Positions 45,874 to 54,265 of a stretch of DNA of 64,000 bases are shown piece after piece. The position numbers and the translations under genes were made by a program. The DNA is from Microbacterium sp. Nx66 (lineage in GTDB: Bacteria > Actinomycetota > Actinomycetes > Actinomycetales > Microbacteriaceae). Position 1 is the stretch's first letter. Every line of letters begins with the position of its first letter. The DNA lies in contig NZ_LR880474.1 of NCBI RefSeq assembly GCF_904066215.1, forward strand, positions 248,001 through 312,000, given 5' to 3'. The notes under the pieces were generated by a model that was not told the origin of the DNA, made no database searches, and saw nothing but the letters and a program-made list of their open reading frames with translations.

Positions 45874-46781
45874 TCGTCGGGGTCGACATCGGCGGCACGA
45901 AGGTCGCCGTCGCCGGGTTCCGGCAGGAGCCGGACGGCGGGCGCCGTCGCGTCACCGCCGTGCGCACCCTGTCCACTCCGGCCAGGGAGGGCGGCGAGGC
46001 CATCGTGCGGGCGGTCGTCGATGCGATCGACATGGTCCGCGGTGCGGAGCGGGTCGCGGCGGTCGGTGTGGGCACCGCCGGGGTCGTCGATCAGGACGGC
46101 GGCATCACCTCGGCGACCGATGCGATCAGCGGCTGGGCGGGCTTCCCGCTGCGCGCGGCGCTCATCCACGCCCTCGATGTGCCGGTGGCGGTCGTGAACG
46201 ACGTGCACGCGGCGGCGGTCGCGGAGGCCGCGGCAGGGGCGGGTCGGGGAGCGTGCGGGCTGTTGATGGTCGCCGTCGGCACCGGCATCGGCGGAGCCGT
46301 CGTGCTCCCGGACGGTCTCCGCGCGGGCGCGACCGGCACGGCGGGGTCGGTCGGGCACACCGAACTGGCACTCCCTCTGGAGCTGGCCGGGCGTCGCTGC
46401 GGCTGCGGAGGAGTCGGACACGTCGAAGCCGTCGCCTCCGGCCCCGGGCTGGAGCAGACGTACCGGGAGCGCACGGGCACGGCGCTCACGCTGCGGGAGG
46501 TGGACGCGGCCGCTCGCGCCGGTGACGCGGTCGCCGAGGAGGTGATCGCGGAGGGGGCGCGGTTCCTCGGTCGCGCGCTGGCCGGGGCGCAGGCGCTTCT
46601 CGACGTCGAGGTCATCGCGGTCGGCGGCGGTGTGGCGGCCATCGGGGAGCGCTATCTCGCCGAGGTCGCTCGCGCCTACCGGGCGGCGGCGATGCCGGGC
46701 CCGACGGCAGCCCGCGTGCGACCCGCGGAGCTCGGGATCGATGCGACCGTCACCGGGGCCGCGGTGCTCGCGCCGGTCTGA
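45870..46781 (+). CDS. ROK-family sugar kinase, probable N-acetylmannosamine kinase
   Basis: A 303-residue ROK kinase that begins VIVGVDIGGTKVAVAGF (ATP-binding loop). Its second ATP motif is VAVGTGIGGAVVL (~133-145), and a late GAQALLDVEVIAVGGGVA is also family-typical. The zinc-site segment reads CGCGGVGHVE (~172), with His where ROK proteins normally have the last Cys. The GTG overlaps the NanE stop as GTGA. Placed after nanE, it most likely phosphorylates ManNAc to ManNAc-6-P, but glucokinase or GlcNAc kinase activity cannot be excluded. Confidence 0.88.
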   Translation: MIVGVDIGGTKVAVAGFRQEPDGGRRRVTAVRTLSTPAREGGEAIVRAVVDAIDMVRGAERVAAVGVGTAGVVDQDGGITSATDAISGWAGFPLRAALIHALDVPVAVVNDVHAAAVAEAAAGAGRGACGLLMVAVGTGIGGAVVLPDGLRAGATGTAGSVGHTELALPLELAGRRCGCGGVGHVEAVASGPGLEQTYRERTGTALTLREVDAAARAGDAVAEEVIAEGARFLGRALAGAQALLDVEVIAVGGGVAAIGERYLAEVARAYRAAAMPGPTAARVRPAELGIDATVTGAAVLAPV

Positions 46782-46810
46782 GTCCGGATTCCCACCCCGC
46801 GTTCAGCGTT

Positions 46811-46824
46811 AACGATATATCGTT
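46811..46824. promoter_or_regulatory. Perfect 14-bp palindrome, probable PadR operator
   Basis: AACGATATATCGTT is an exact palindrome 28 bases before the PadR ATG, followed at 46828 by a half-site TATCGTT. PadR proteins commonly bind such AT-centred palindromes in their own promoters. Confidence 0.55.
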
Positions 46825-46852
46825 GAGTATCGTTCACGACTGGGAGGTCATC

Positions 46853-47476
46853 ATGAACAACGCATTCCCCTCCACCCCGTTCGGCGGGAACAGCAACGGC
46901 AGCAACAGCGGCGATTTCGTCGGCGGCCTCGGCAATCTCTTCGGCGGCTCGCAGGGTCCGGCCGGAGCGCTGTTCGAGGCGATGGACCAGCTGCGCAAGT
47001 CGTTCGAGTCGCGCCCCTCCGGCGGATCCCGCATGGCCCGCGGTGACGTGCGCGCCGCCGTCCTCTCGCTTCTCGTCGAGCGACCGATGCACGGCTACCA
47101 GATCATCAACGAGATCGCCGAGCGCAGCGGCGGCACCTGGAAGCCGAGCGCCGGTTCCGTCTACCCGACGCTCCAGCTCCTCGCCGACGAGGGCCTGATC
47201 GAGGCCGAGGAGCAGAACGGCCGCAAGACCTACGCTCTCACCGAGGCCGGCCGTGCCGTCGCCGCGGAGAGCACCGAGACCCCGCCGTGGGTGCCGTCCT
47301 CCGACAAGGACCGCAGCCGCGACGCCCGCTACAGCGCCCTGCCCAAGGCCGGGGTCGACCTCGCCGCCGCGGCCGCGCAGGTCGGGCGCAGCGGCTCGCC
47401 GGAGCAGGTGCAGCAGGCCATCGAGGTGCTCGACGAGGCCCGCCGTAGGCTGTACACGATCCTCGCCCAGGACTGA
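46853..47476 (+). CDS. PadR-family transcriptional regulator
   Basis: A 207-residue PadR regulator. A Gly/Ser/Asn-rich N-terminal tail of about 55 residues precedes the winged helix: RGDVRAAVLSLLVERPMHGY, then GGTWKPSAGSVYPTLQLLAD and a GRKTYALTEAG wing. GGGAGG lies seven bases before the ATG at 46853. The C-terminal part carries the dimerisation helix. The palindrome upstream suggests autoregulation; the AarF-kinase gene 45 bp downstream may be cotranscribed. Confidence 0.9.
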   Translation: MNNAFPSTPFGGNSNGSNSGDFVGGLGNLFGGSQGPAGALFEAMDQLRKSFESRPSGGSRMARGDVRAAVLSLLVERPMHGYQIINEIAERSGGTWKPSAGSVYPTLQLLADEGLIEAEEQNGRKTYALTEAGRAVAAESTETPPWVPSSDKDRSRDARYSALPKAGVDLAAAAAQVGRSGSPEQVQQAIEVLDEARRRLYTILAQD

Positions 47477-47521
47477 CCGCGTCGTGCGGCGTCCGGCGCG
47501 GAACGGCGGAAGGATGACGCG

Positions 47522-49237
47522 ATGACGGCAGCGGCGGCACAGGGTCCTCACCGAGCCCGGTACCGCCGCATCCTGTCGTTCGCGAGCCGTGAGTTCCTGA
47601 AGATCTGGTGGTTCGAGCTCGTCCTTCCGCGGTTCGGGCTGTCTTCCGTCGCGGAGCGCACGCGCGCCCGCCGCATGCAGCGGTTCGCGCGCCGATTCCA
47701 CACGCTCGCGATTGAACTCGGCGGCCTCATGATCAAGGTCGGGCAGTTCATGTCCTCGCGCCTCGACGTGCTGCCGCCCGAGATCACGGCGGAGCTGGAG
47801 GGGCTGCAGGACGAGGTCCCGGCCGTGCCCACGCCGCAGATCCGGGCGCTCGCGGAGGCCGAGCTGGGCATGCCGCTCGAGCGTGTGTACACCTGGTTCG
47901 ACGACACCCCGGTTGCGGCCGCATCCCTCGGCCAGGTGCACCGCGCCCGCCTCTCGTCGCTCGATGCCGAGGACACCGGGCTCGACGAGGTCGTGGTCAA
48001 GGTGCAGCGCCCTGGCATCGACGAGATCGTCGCCGTCGACCTCGCCGCCCTCCGCCGGGTCGCGCGGTGGCTCACGCGGGTCCGGATCGTCGCCGACCGG
48101 GTGGACGCCCCCGCCCTCGTCGAGGAGTTCGCCGTGACGAGCCTCGAGGAGATCGACTACCTCCACGAGGCCCGCAGCGCCGAGCGGTTCCGCGAGAACT
48201 TCGCCGACGACCCGCGTGTGGCCGCCCCCGAGATCGTCTGGGAGCGTACGACCCGACGGGTGCTCACACTGTCCGACGTGACCGCGATCAAGATCAACGA
48301 CACCGCGGCTCTCCGAGCGGCAGGCATCGACCCCTCCGCGGTCGCGGATGCCTTCGCCGAGGTCATGTTCGACCAGGTCTTCACGCACCGGTTCGTGCAT
48401 GCCGACCCGCACCCCGGCAACATCTTCGTCACGCCGGTCCCTTCGACGAGCTCAGGGACCCAGAGCGGCTCAGGAGCTCAGGGGGGCTTCCGGCTCACGT
48501 TCATCGACTTCGGCATGATGGCCGAGGTCTCCGACAACCTCCGGCAGGGACTGCGGACGCTGCTCATCGCGGTGACCGCGCGGGACAGCCGGGGCCTGGT
48601 CCGCGCCGCGAAGGAGATCGGCGTGCTCCTGCCGACCGCCGACACCGGCGAGCTGGAGCGGGCGCTGACGGCCCTCTTCGCGCGCTTCGGGGGGATGGGC
48701 TTCGCGGAGCTGAGCCGCGTGGACCCGCGGGAGTTCACCGACTTCGCCGAGGAGTTCGGCGACATGGTGCGCCGGCTCCCGCTGCAGCTCCCCGAGGACA
48801 TGCTGCTCCTCATCCGGGCCGTGTCCCTCACCTCCGGCATGTGCAGCGCCCTGAACCCGGCGTTCAACGTGTGGGACGCGGCCGAGCCGTATGCCGCGCG
48901 GCTGCTCCGGGACGAGTCCGGCACCCTCATGCAGGACATGGCGGAACAGGCGATGGCGAACGCGGCCACGACCTGGCGGCTCCCGAAGCGCATCGACGAC
49001 ATCATCACCCGCGTCGACGACGGCAATGTGTCCTTCGACACCTCCCGCCTGGAGCGGCGGCTCGACCGGCTGGAGGGCATCGCGCGACGGATCGCCTCCG
49101 GGGTCCTGTTCGCGGCGATGCTCGTGGGTGGGGCGCTGCTCGTCGGTCCGCTGCCCCCGCTGGGTATCACCCTGCTGTGGGTGTCGGTGCTGCCGCTGCT
49201 GGGCGCCCTCTTCCTGGGTCGCCGCCGCCCCCGCTGA
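47522..49237 (+). CDS. AarF/UbiB (ABC1) family atypical kinase
   Basis: A 571-residue member of the UbiB family. It shows the KxGQ block GLMIKVGQFMSSR (~76), the Ala-rich loop AAASLGQVHRA (~138), HADPHPGN (~302), FIDFGMM (~330) and two C-terminal membrane helices (~525-565). Family members control quinone or lipid-related processes and have weak or regulatory kinase activity; the target here is unknown. GAAGG precedes the ATG. Between HADPHPGN and FIDFG there is a Ser/Gly-rich insertion of ~17 residues encoded in part by a palindromic repeat (48436-48460). Confidence 0.88.
   Translation: MTAAAAQGPHRARYRRILSFASREFLKIWWFELVLPRFGLSSVAERTRARRMQRFARRFHTLAIELGGLMIKVGQFMSSRLDVLPPEITAELEGLQDEVPAVPTPQIRALAEAELGMPLERVYTWFDDTPVAAASLGQVHRARLSSLDAEDTGLDEVVVKVQRPGIDEIVAVDLAALRRVARWLTRVRIVADRVDAPALVEEFAVTSLEEIDYLHEARSAERFRENFADDPRVAAPEIVWERTTRRVLTLSDVTAIKINDTAALRAAGIDPSAVADAFAEVMFDQVFTHRFVHADPHPGNIFVTPVPSTSSGTQSGSGAQGGFRLTFIDFGMMAEVSDNLRQGLRTLLIAVTARDSRGLVRAAKEIGVLLPTADTGELERALTALFARFGGMGFAELSRVDPREFTDFAEEFGDMVRRLPLQLPEDMLLLIRAVSLTSGMCSALNPAFNVWDAAEPYAARLLRDESGTLMQDMAEQAMANAATTWRLPKRIDDIITRVDDGNVSFDTSRLERRLDRLEGIARRIASGVLFAAMLVGGALLVGPLPPLGITLLWVSVLPLLGALFLGRRRPR
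48436..48460. repeat. Palindromic (REP-like) repeat inside the AarF kinase gene
   Basis: A 25-bp element that begins GGTCCCT and ends AGGGACC (exact inverted arms) around a TCGACGAGCTC-type centre. Elements of this type are, from memory, dispersed intergenic repeats in some high-GC genomes. Here it lies in frame inside a coding sequence and adds residues to the protein. Confidence 0.6.
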
Positions 49238-49271
49238 CCCCGCGCTGACCCACTCGACAGCCCCGCCAGAA

Positions 49272-49333
49272 CAGGCGAACGCGCGGGATCAGGCACTCCC
49301 GCGAGAGAACGCCTGCTGTCCCGCGTTCGCCTG
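49272..49333. terminator. Long inverted repeat after the AarF gene (family A, copy 1)
   Basis: The left arm starts at 49272 with CAGGCGAACGCG then CGGGA; the right arm TCCCGCGTTCGCCTG ends at 49333. The arms pair over 15 bases with a two-base bulge. The loop contains a further GC hairpin (CTCCCGCGAG). It starts 34 bases after the AarF stop and probably ends that transcript. Confidence 0.6.
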
Positions 49334-49362
49334 AGCCCGCGCAGGTGGAAAGATGGTCTCTC

Positions 49363-51321
49363 ATGGACATGCCTGACGAGAAGCCCGCCGAACGCTCCGC
49401 AGGATCGACCCGTCCGCGCACCGACGCCGTCGTGACCGGGACGCACCGCCAGGCCGCGAAGGCCTCCGAGACCGCGCGCAAGATCGTCCGCGACATCACG
49501 ACGGTCCCGCCGCGCAGCGTGCACCCGGCGCTCGTCCCCGGGGTCTCGGTCGAGGAGACGGGGCGCACCTACCGCACGGACCCGCTGGTCTTCGGCGTCG
49601 CCGCCGCGTTCGCCCTCGCCTTCATCGCCTGGGGTGTGTTCGCGGGGGACAACCTCGCCGGCACGACCAGCACGGTGCTGGCCTGGGTGGTCGAGTACTT
49701 CGGCTTCTTCTTCACGACCATCGCCACGATCATCCTCGTCTTCATGCTGTTCGTCGGGTTCAGCAAGTACGGGCGCATCCCCCTCGGCCGCGACGACGAG
49801 GAGCCCGAGTTCTCGATGTTCTCGTGGATCTCGATGCTCTTCGCGGCGGGCATGGGCATCGGCCTGGTCTTCTGGGGCGCCGCCGAGCCGCTGACGTTCT
49901 TCGAGAACCCGCCGCCCGGCACCGTCGAGGCGAACACCCTCGAGGCCATGCACACCGCGCAGACCCAGGTGCTGTACCACTGGGGCCCGCAGGCCTGGGC
50001 GTTCTACGCGCTCGTCGGTGGAGCCATCGCCTACGGCGCCTACCGCCGCGGTCGTACGCCGCTGATCTCGTCGATCTTCGCCCCGCTGCTGGGCGAGAAC
50101 CGCACGACGGGTCCGGTCGGCCGCACGATCGACATCTTCTCCATCATCGTGACGCTGTTCGGCACGGCCGCCTCGCTCGGCCTCGGGGCGCTGCAGATCG
50201 GCCACGGCGTCGAGATCATCAGCGGAGCCGGACCCCTCGGCAACGGCATCCTCATCGCGGTCATCGCCGTGCTCACGGCGTGCTTCATCGCCTCCGCCGT
50301 GTCGGGCGTCTCCAAGGGCATCCGCGCGCTGTCGAACATCAACGCCGTGGTCGCCATCCTGCTGGCGTTCTTCGTGTTCTTCGTCGGCCCGACGCTGCTG
50401 ATCCTCAACGTCATCCCGTCGGTCGCCGTGCAGTTCCTCGGCGATCTGCCCACCATGATCGGTCGCTCCGCCTCGCAGGGTGAGGCCGCGCAGGCCTTCC
50501 TGTCGAGCTGGACGATCTTCTACTGGGCGTGGTGGATCTCCTGGTCGCCGTTCGTCGGCATGTTCATCGCGAAGATCTCGCGCGGCCGCACGCTGCGCCA
50601 GTTCGTGTCCGTCGTCATCGTCGTGCCCTCCGCGATCTCGCTCGTGTGGTTCGCGATCTTCGGCACCACGGCCATCCAGCAGCAGATGGACGGCGCGGGC
50701 CTCGTGGTCGACCCGCCGGAAGAGGTGCTGTTCGGGGTGCTGGAGAACCTGCCGTTCCCGCTCATCACCAGCATCGTGCTGATCATCCTCATCGCGATCT
50801 TCTTCATCACCGGCGCCGACTCCGCCTCGCTCGTCATGGGCACGCTGTCGCAGCAGGGCCGCCCGGAGCCGTCGCGCTGGGTCGCCGTCGTCTGGGGTGT
50901 GCTCGTGGGGGTGATCGCCGCCGTGCTGCTGGTCAGCGGGGCCGAGGGCAGCGGACTGCAGTCGCTGCAGAACGCGACGATCATCGCGGCTCTGCCGTTC
51001 GCGATCATCATGGCCTTCATGATGATCGCGTTCATGAAGGATCTGCGGCGCGATCCGCTGATCCTGCGCGACCGGTATGCTCGCGCCGCCGTCCGGCACA
51101 GCGTCATGGCCGGGCTCGAGGAGTACGGCGACGACTTCGCCCTCGTGCCCGTCGAGTACGACCACTCGGAGGACGACCTCGCCTGGATCGACGAGGATAC
51201 CGTCGACGACACGCTCGCCGAGGTGTACGAGGCCGCGACCGAGGCGATCGACATCATCCCGCCGGCCGAGGTGGACGCCGCCGTCGAGGCCGCGATGGAC
51301 GCCCCCGCCGACAAGGACTGA
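49363..51321 (+). CDS. BCCT-family betaine/carnitine/choline transporter
   Basis: A ~652-residue secondary transporter with about twelve membrane segments between residues 65 and 570. It has GMGIGLVFWGAAEPL (~162-176) and the family signature WWISWSPFVGMFIAKISRG (~390-408). Long polar tails flank the core; the C-terminal ~100 residues are acidic and may sense osmotic conditions, as in BetP-like proteins. Substrate is likely glycine betaine or a relative. The start is uncertain: ATG 49363, ATG 49369 and GTG 49345 are all possible and none has a good ribosome site. Confidence 0.88.
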   Translation: MDMPDEKPAERSAGSTRPRTDAVVTGTHRQAAKASETARKIVRDITTVPPRSVHPALVPGVSVEETGRTYRTDPLVFGVAAAFALAFIAWGVFAGDNLAGTTSTVLAWVVEYFGFFFTTIATIILVFMLFVGFSKYGRIPLGRDDEEPEFSMFSWISMLFAAGMGIGLVFWGAAEPLTFFENPPPGTVEANTLEAMHTAQTQVLYHWGPQAWAFYALVGGAIAYGAYRRGRTPLISSIFAPLLGENRTTGPVGRTIDIFSIIVTLFGTAASLGLGALQIGHGVEIISGAGPLGNGILIAVIAVLTACFIASAVSGVSKGIRALSNINAVVAILLAFFVFFVGPTLLILNVIPSVAVQFLGDLPTMIGRSASQGEAAQAFLSSWTIFYWAWWISWSPFVGMFIAKISRGRTLRQFVSVVIVVPSAISLVWFAIFGTTAIQQQMDGAGLVVDPPEEVLFGVLENLPFPLITSIVLIILIAIFFITGADSASLVMGTLSQQGRPEPSRWVAVVWGVLVGVIAAVLLVSGAEGSGLQSLQNATIIAALPFAIIMAFMMIAFMKDLRRDPLILRDRYARAAVRHSVMAGLEEYGDDFALVPVEYDHSEDDLAWIDEDTVDDTLAEVYEAATEAIDIIPPAEVDAAVEAAMDAPADKD

Positions 51322-51332
51322 GCGCGGGAGCT

Positions 51333-51395
51333 CAGGCGCTCACGCCGGGTCAGGCACTTCCGCACGGAAGGCGCCTGAACCGGCGTGATCGCCTG
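51333..51395. terminator. Long inverted repeat between convergent genes (family A, copy 2)
   Basis: Two 23-base arms (51333-51355 and 51373-51395) pair with only two mismatches. They begin CAGGCG and end CAGGC on each strand, with a small TTCCG/CGGAA hairpin in the loop. It lies between the BCCT stop and the convergent epimerase gene, whose last codons it encodes. Probably a bidirectional terminator. Confidence 0.65.
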
Positions 51396-52923
51396 ACTCG
51401 GCGGCCGCGGTGATCCGTGCGGCCATGCCGGAGAAGATCAGTCCGTGGAAGGGCAGCACGGCGAGCCAGTACAGCCGGCCGAGGAGGCCGCGGGGGAAGA
51501 ACACGGCGCGCTGTTCGTAGCGGGCGCCCTCGCCGTCGGGCACCGCGCGCAGTTCGAGCCAGGCCTCGCCCGGCACCTTCATCTCCGCGCGGAGCCGCAG
51601 CAGGTGGCCTTCCTCGGTCTGCTCCACCGCCTCCACGCGCCAGAAGTCGATCGCATCCCCGACCCGGGCGGCGGTGCGGCTGCGGCGTCCCCGGCTGAGG
51701 CCCACGCCGCCGATCACGCGGTCCATGAGCCCCCGCACCGCCCAGAGCAGTGGCGACGAGTACCACCCGTTCTCCCCGCCGATCCCGAGGATGACGCGCC
51801 ACAGCTCGGCGACGGACGCGCGGGTCGCCACGGAGCGTTTGTCCGTGAACACGGTCCGTCCCGCCCAGTCGGGGTCGCTCGGCAGCGGGTCGCTCGGCGC
51901 TCCGGACACCTCGGCATCCTGCCAGCTCGTCTCCACGGCGTCCGCGTCCACCCGTCCGAGGGCCAGCGCCACGGAGCGGCGGTACGGCGTGAGGCCGCCG
52001 TCGGGCCGCGGGATGAGTGCGTCGACGGCGTGATCCTTCATGATGCACTCGTTCTGCAGCGAGGCCACCAGGGGCCGGGCGATGGAGCGCGGCACCGGCG
52101 TGACGAGGTTCACCCAGTGCGACGCGAGCTCCGGCGTCAGCACCGGAAGGGCCGCGATGGCGCGCTGCCGCAGTCCGGCCTCCACCGCGTACCCGTTCAT
52201 CATCTGCCCGTAGCGCAGCACATCCGGTCCGCCGATGTCGACGGCGCGATTGACACCCGCGTCGACCCGCGCCGCGCCGAGTAGATAGTGCAGCACGTCG
52301 CGGACGGCGATCGGCTGGATCCGGTTGCGCACCCACTTCGGCGCCGGCATGTACGGCAGCACGTCGGTGAGGTGCCGGATCATCTCGAAGGACGCCGAGC
52401 CGGAGCCGATCACCACGCCCGCCTGCAGGACGAGGGTGGGCACCCCGGACTCCAGGAAGATCTCCCCGACGTGGACCCGGGAGCGCAGGTGCGGGGAGAG
52501 CTTCACGTCGTCCGGGTGCAGGCCGCCGAGGTAGACGATCCGCCGGACTCCGGCTCGGGCAGCCGCCGTGGCGACGGTGGTCGCCGCGCGCTCGTCGCTC
52601 TCCTCGAAGCCCTTGCCGGCCGACATGGAGTGGATGAGGTAGTACACGACATCGACGTCGTCCATCGCGGAGGCCACGGCGTGCTCGTCGTCGGCGGACC
52701 CCTCGAAGATCTCGCACTCCTCGCCCCAGCCGAAGGAGGCGGCACGAGCGGCATCGCGCGCGAGGACCCGGACCCGGTAGCCGGCGTTCAGCAGGCGCGG
52801 TGTCAGGCGGCCGCCGATGTAGCCGGTGGCGCCGAGCACGAGCGCGCGCGGCGCGGAGCCGTCGCCGCGCGGGATCGCCCGCAGGGCGTCCTCGCGACCG
52901 GTGGGCTGGGTGAGCTCGCTCAT
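51340..52923 (-). CDS. NAD(P)-binding epimerase-type protein with DUF2867-like C-terminus
   Basis: A 527-residue protein. The N-terminal Rossmann domain begins RALVLGATGYIGGRLTPRLL (~26-45). VYYLIHSM (~88), VRRIVYLGGLHPD and IGSGSASFEMIRHL follow, as in extended atypical SDRs. The C-terminal ~170 residues match the DUF2867 pattern (GGENGWYSSPLLWAVRGLMD, then AVFFPRGLLGRLYW). It is probably a membrane-associated oxidoreductase or ligand-binding protein; the substrate is unknown. The ATG at 52923 was chosen because the Rossmann strand follows soon after; the frame stays open to 53187. Its last codons lie in the family A repeat. Confidence 0.82.
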   Translation of the reverse strand: MSELTQPTGREDALRAIPRGDGSAPRALVLGATGYIGGRLTPRLLNAGYRVRVLARDAARAASFGWGEECEIFEGSADDEHAVASAMDDVDVVYYLIHSMSAGKGFEESDERAATTVATAAARAGVRRIVYLGGLHPDDVKLSPHLRSRVHVGEIFLESGVPTLVLQAGVVIGSGSASFEMIRHLTDVLPYMPAPKWVRNRIQPIAVRDVLHYLLGAARVDAGVNRAVDIGGPDVLRYGQMMNGYAVEAGLRQRAIAALPVLTPELASHWVNLVTPVPRSIARPLVASLQNECIMKDHAVDALIPRPDGGLTPYRRSVALALGRVDADAVETSWQDAEVSGAPSDPLPSDPDWAGRTVFTDKRSVATRASVAELWRVILGIGGENGWYSSPLLWAVRGLMDRVIGGVGLSRGRRSRTAARVGDAIDFWRVEAVEQTEEGHLLRLRAEMKVPGEAWLELRAVPDGEGARYEQRAVFFPRGLLGRLYWLAVLPFHGLIFSGMAARITAAAESGDHAGSGAFRAEVPDPA

Positions 52924-53032
52924 GCTCCGAGCGTAGATCCCGGGGCCGACACGCGGAACGGGCTTGCGCCCCCAGCATCGCGCCGTGACGACACGCTCGC
53001 GAGCACCCCGGAGACACGGTACGGTCGTATCC

Positions 53033-54265
53033 GTGACTTCAATCGAATCGATTCGACGAGCACCCGCGGACGTCGCCACCCGTCGGGCGCGCATCGCCGT
53101 CTCGGCGCTGTTCCTCACGAACGGCGCCCTGTTCGCGAACATCCTGCCGCGGTACCCCGAGATCAAGGCCGCCCTCGGCCTCGACAACCTCGGCTACGGT
53201 CTCGCTCTCGCCGCCTTCCCCGCCGGCGCGATCGCGGCCGGACTCCTGGCGGCCACGCTGATCCGTCGCTTCGGGTCGGCGCGCATCGCGGTCATCGGCA
53301 CCGTCCTCACGAGCCTCGGTCTGCTGTCGGCGGCGCTGTCCCCGACCGGCGTCCTCTTCGCGATCGCGCTCTTCGTCGGCGGTGCCTCCGACGCCATCAC
53401 CGATGTCGCGCAGAACGCCCACGGCCTGCGCGTGCAACGGCGGTACGGGCGCTCCATCATCAACTCCTTCCACGCCATCTGGTCCATCGGCGCGGTGCTC
53501 GGCGGAGTGATGGCGGCGGGCGCGATCGCGCTGCAGCTCCCGCTCGCCGTCCACCTGGGGATCTCGACCGCGGTGTTCGCCACGGTCGCCCTCGTCGCCC
53601 TCCGCTTCTGCCTTCCGGGCCGCGACGACGAGACGGAGGAGGACGCCGTGGCGGAACCGGTGGAGATCTCCGGCGCTGTCCGTCGCGGCATCCCGGCGCG
53701 GACGGTGGTGGCCGTGATCGCCCTGACCCTCATCGCGATGGCCGGCGCCATCGCCGAAGACGCCGGCAACTCGTGGGCCACGCTCTACCTCGGCGACTCC
53801 CTGGGGGCGGCAGCCGCGGTCGCGCCGCTCGGGTTCATCGCCCTCGTCGGCGCGCAGTTCGTCGGGCGTCTGCTCGGCGATCCGATGACCGACCGCTTCG
53901 GACAGCGCTGGGTGGCGCGGGTCGGCGGCCTCATCGCCGCCCTCGGGATGACCCTCGCTCTGCTGTTCCCGAGCGTGCCCGGCACGATCCTCGGGTTCGC
54001 GGCTGTCGGCTTCGGCATCGCCACCCTCATCCCCGCCGCGATGCATGCCGCCGATGAGCTCCCGGGGCTGCGGCCCGGTGTCGGGCTCACCGTGGTGTCC
54101 TGGCTGCTCCGGCTCGGCTTCCTGCTGTCGCCGCCGTTCGTCGGATGGCTGGCGGAGACGCAGAGCCTTCGCGCAGGGCTCGTGGTGGCGCCGGTCGCGG
54201 CGCTCGTGGCGGTGCTGCTCGCAGGCTTCCTGGACAAGCGGCGCCCGCGGAACGCGTCGGACTAG
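53033..54265 (+). CDS. Major facilitator superfamily transporter
   Basis: A 410-residue membrane protein with twelve hydrophobic segments. It resembles the sugar/drug MFS group: an early ALFLTNGALFANILPRYPEIK and a mid-protein FHAIWSIGAVLGGVMAAGAI. The GTG at 53033 has no clear ribosome site; upstream GTG/ATG codons lie in a region without hydrophobic start. It converges with the MarR gene, whose stop codon overlaps its own by 4 bp. Export of a small molecule under MarR control is a reasonable inference. Confidence 0.85.
   Translation: MTSIESIRRAPADVATRRARIAVSALFLTNGALFANILPRYPEIKAALGLDNLGYGLALAAFPAGAIAAGLLAATLIRRFGSARIAVIGTVLTSLGLLSAALSPTGVLFAIALFVGGASDAITDVAQNAHGLRVQRRYGRSIINSFHAIWSIGAVLGGVMAAGAIALQLPLAVHLGISTAVFATVALVALRFCLPGRDDETEEDAVAEPVEISGAVRRGIPARTVVAVIALTLIAMAGAIAEDAGNSWATLYLGDSLGAAAAVAPLGFIALVGAQFVGRLLGDPMTDRFGQRWVARVGGLIAALGMTLALLFPSVPGTILGFAAVGFGIATLIPAAMHAADELPGLRPGVGLTVVSWLLRLGFLLSPPFVGWLAETQSLRAGLVVAPVAALVAVLLAGFLDKRRPRNASD

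Noticed and set aside
48478-51165. 895-codon minus-strand frame
   Set aside because: Asp/Arg/His repeats typical of the complement of a GC-rich membrane-protein gene (BCCT).
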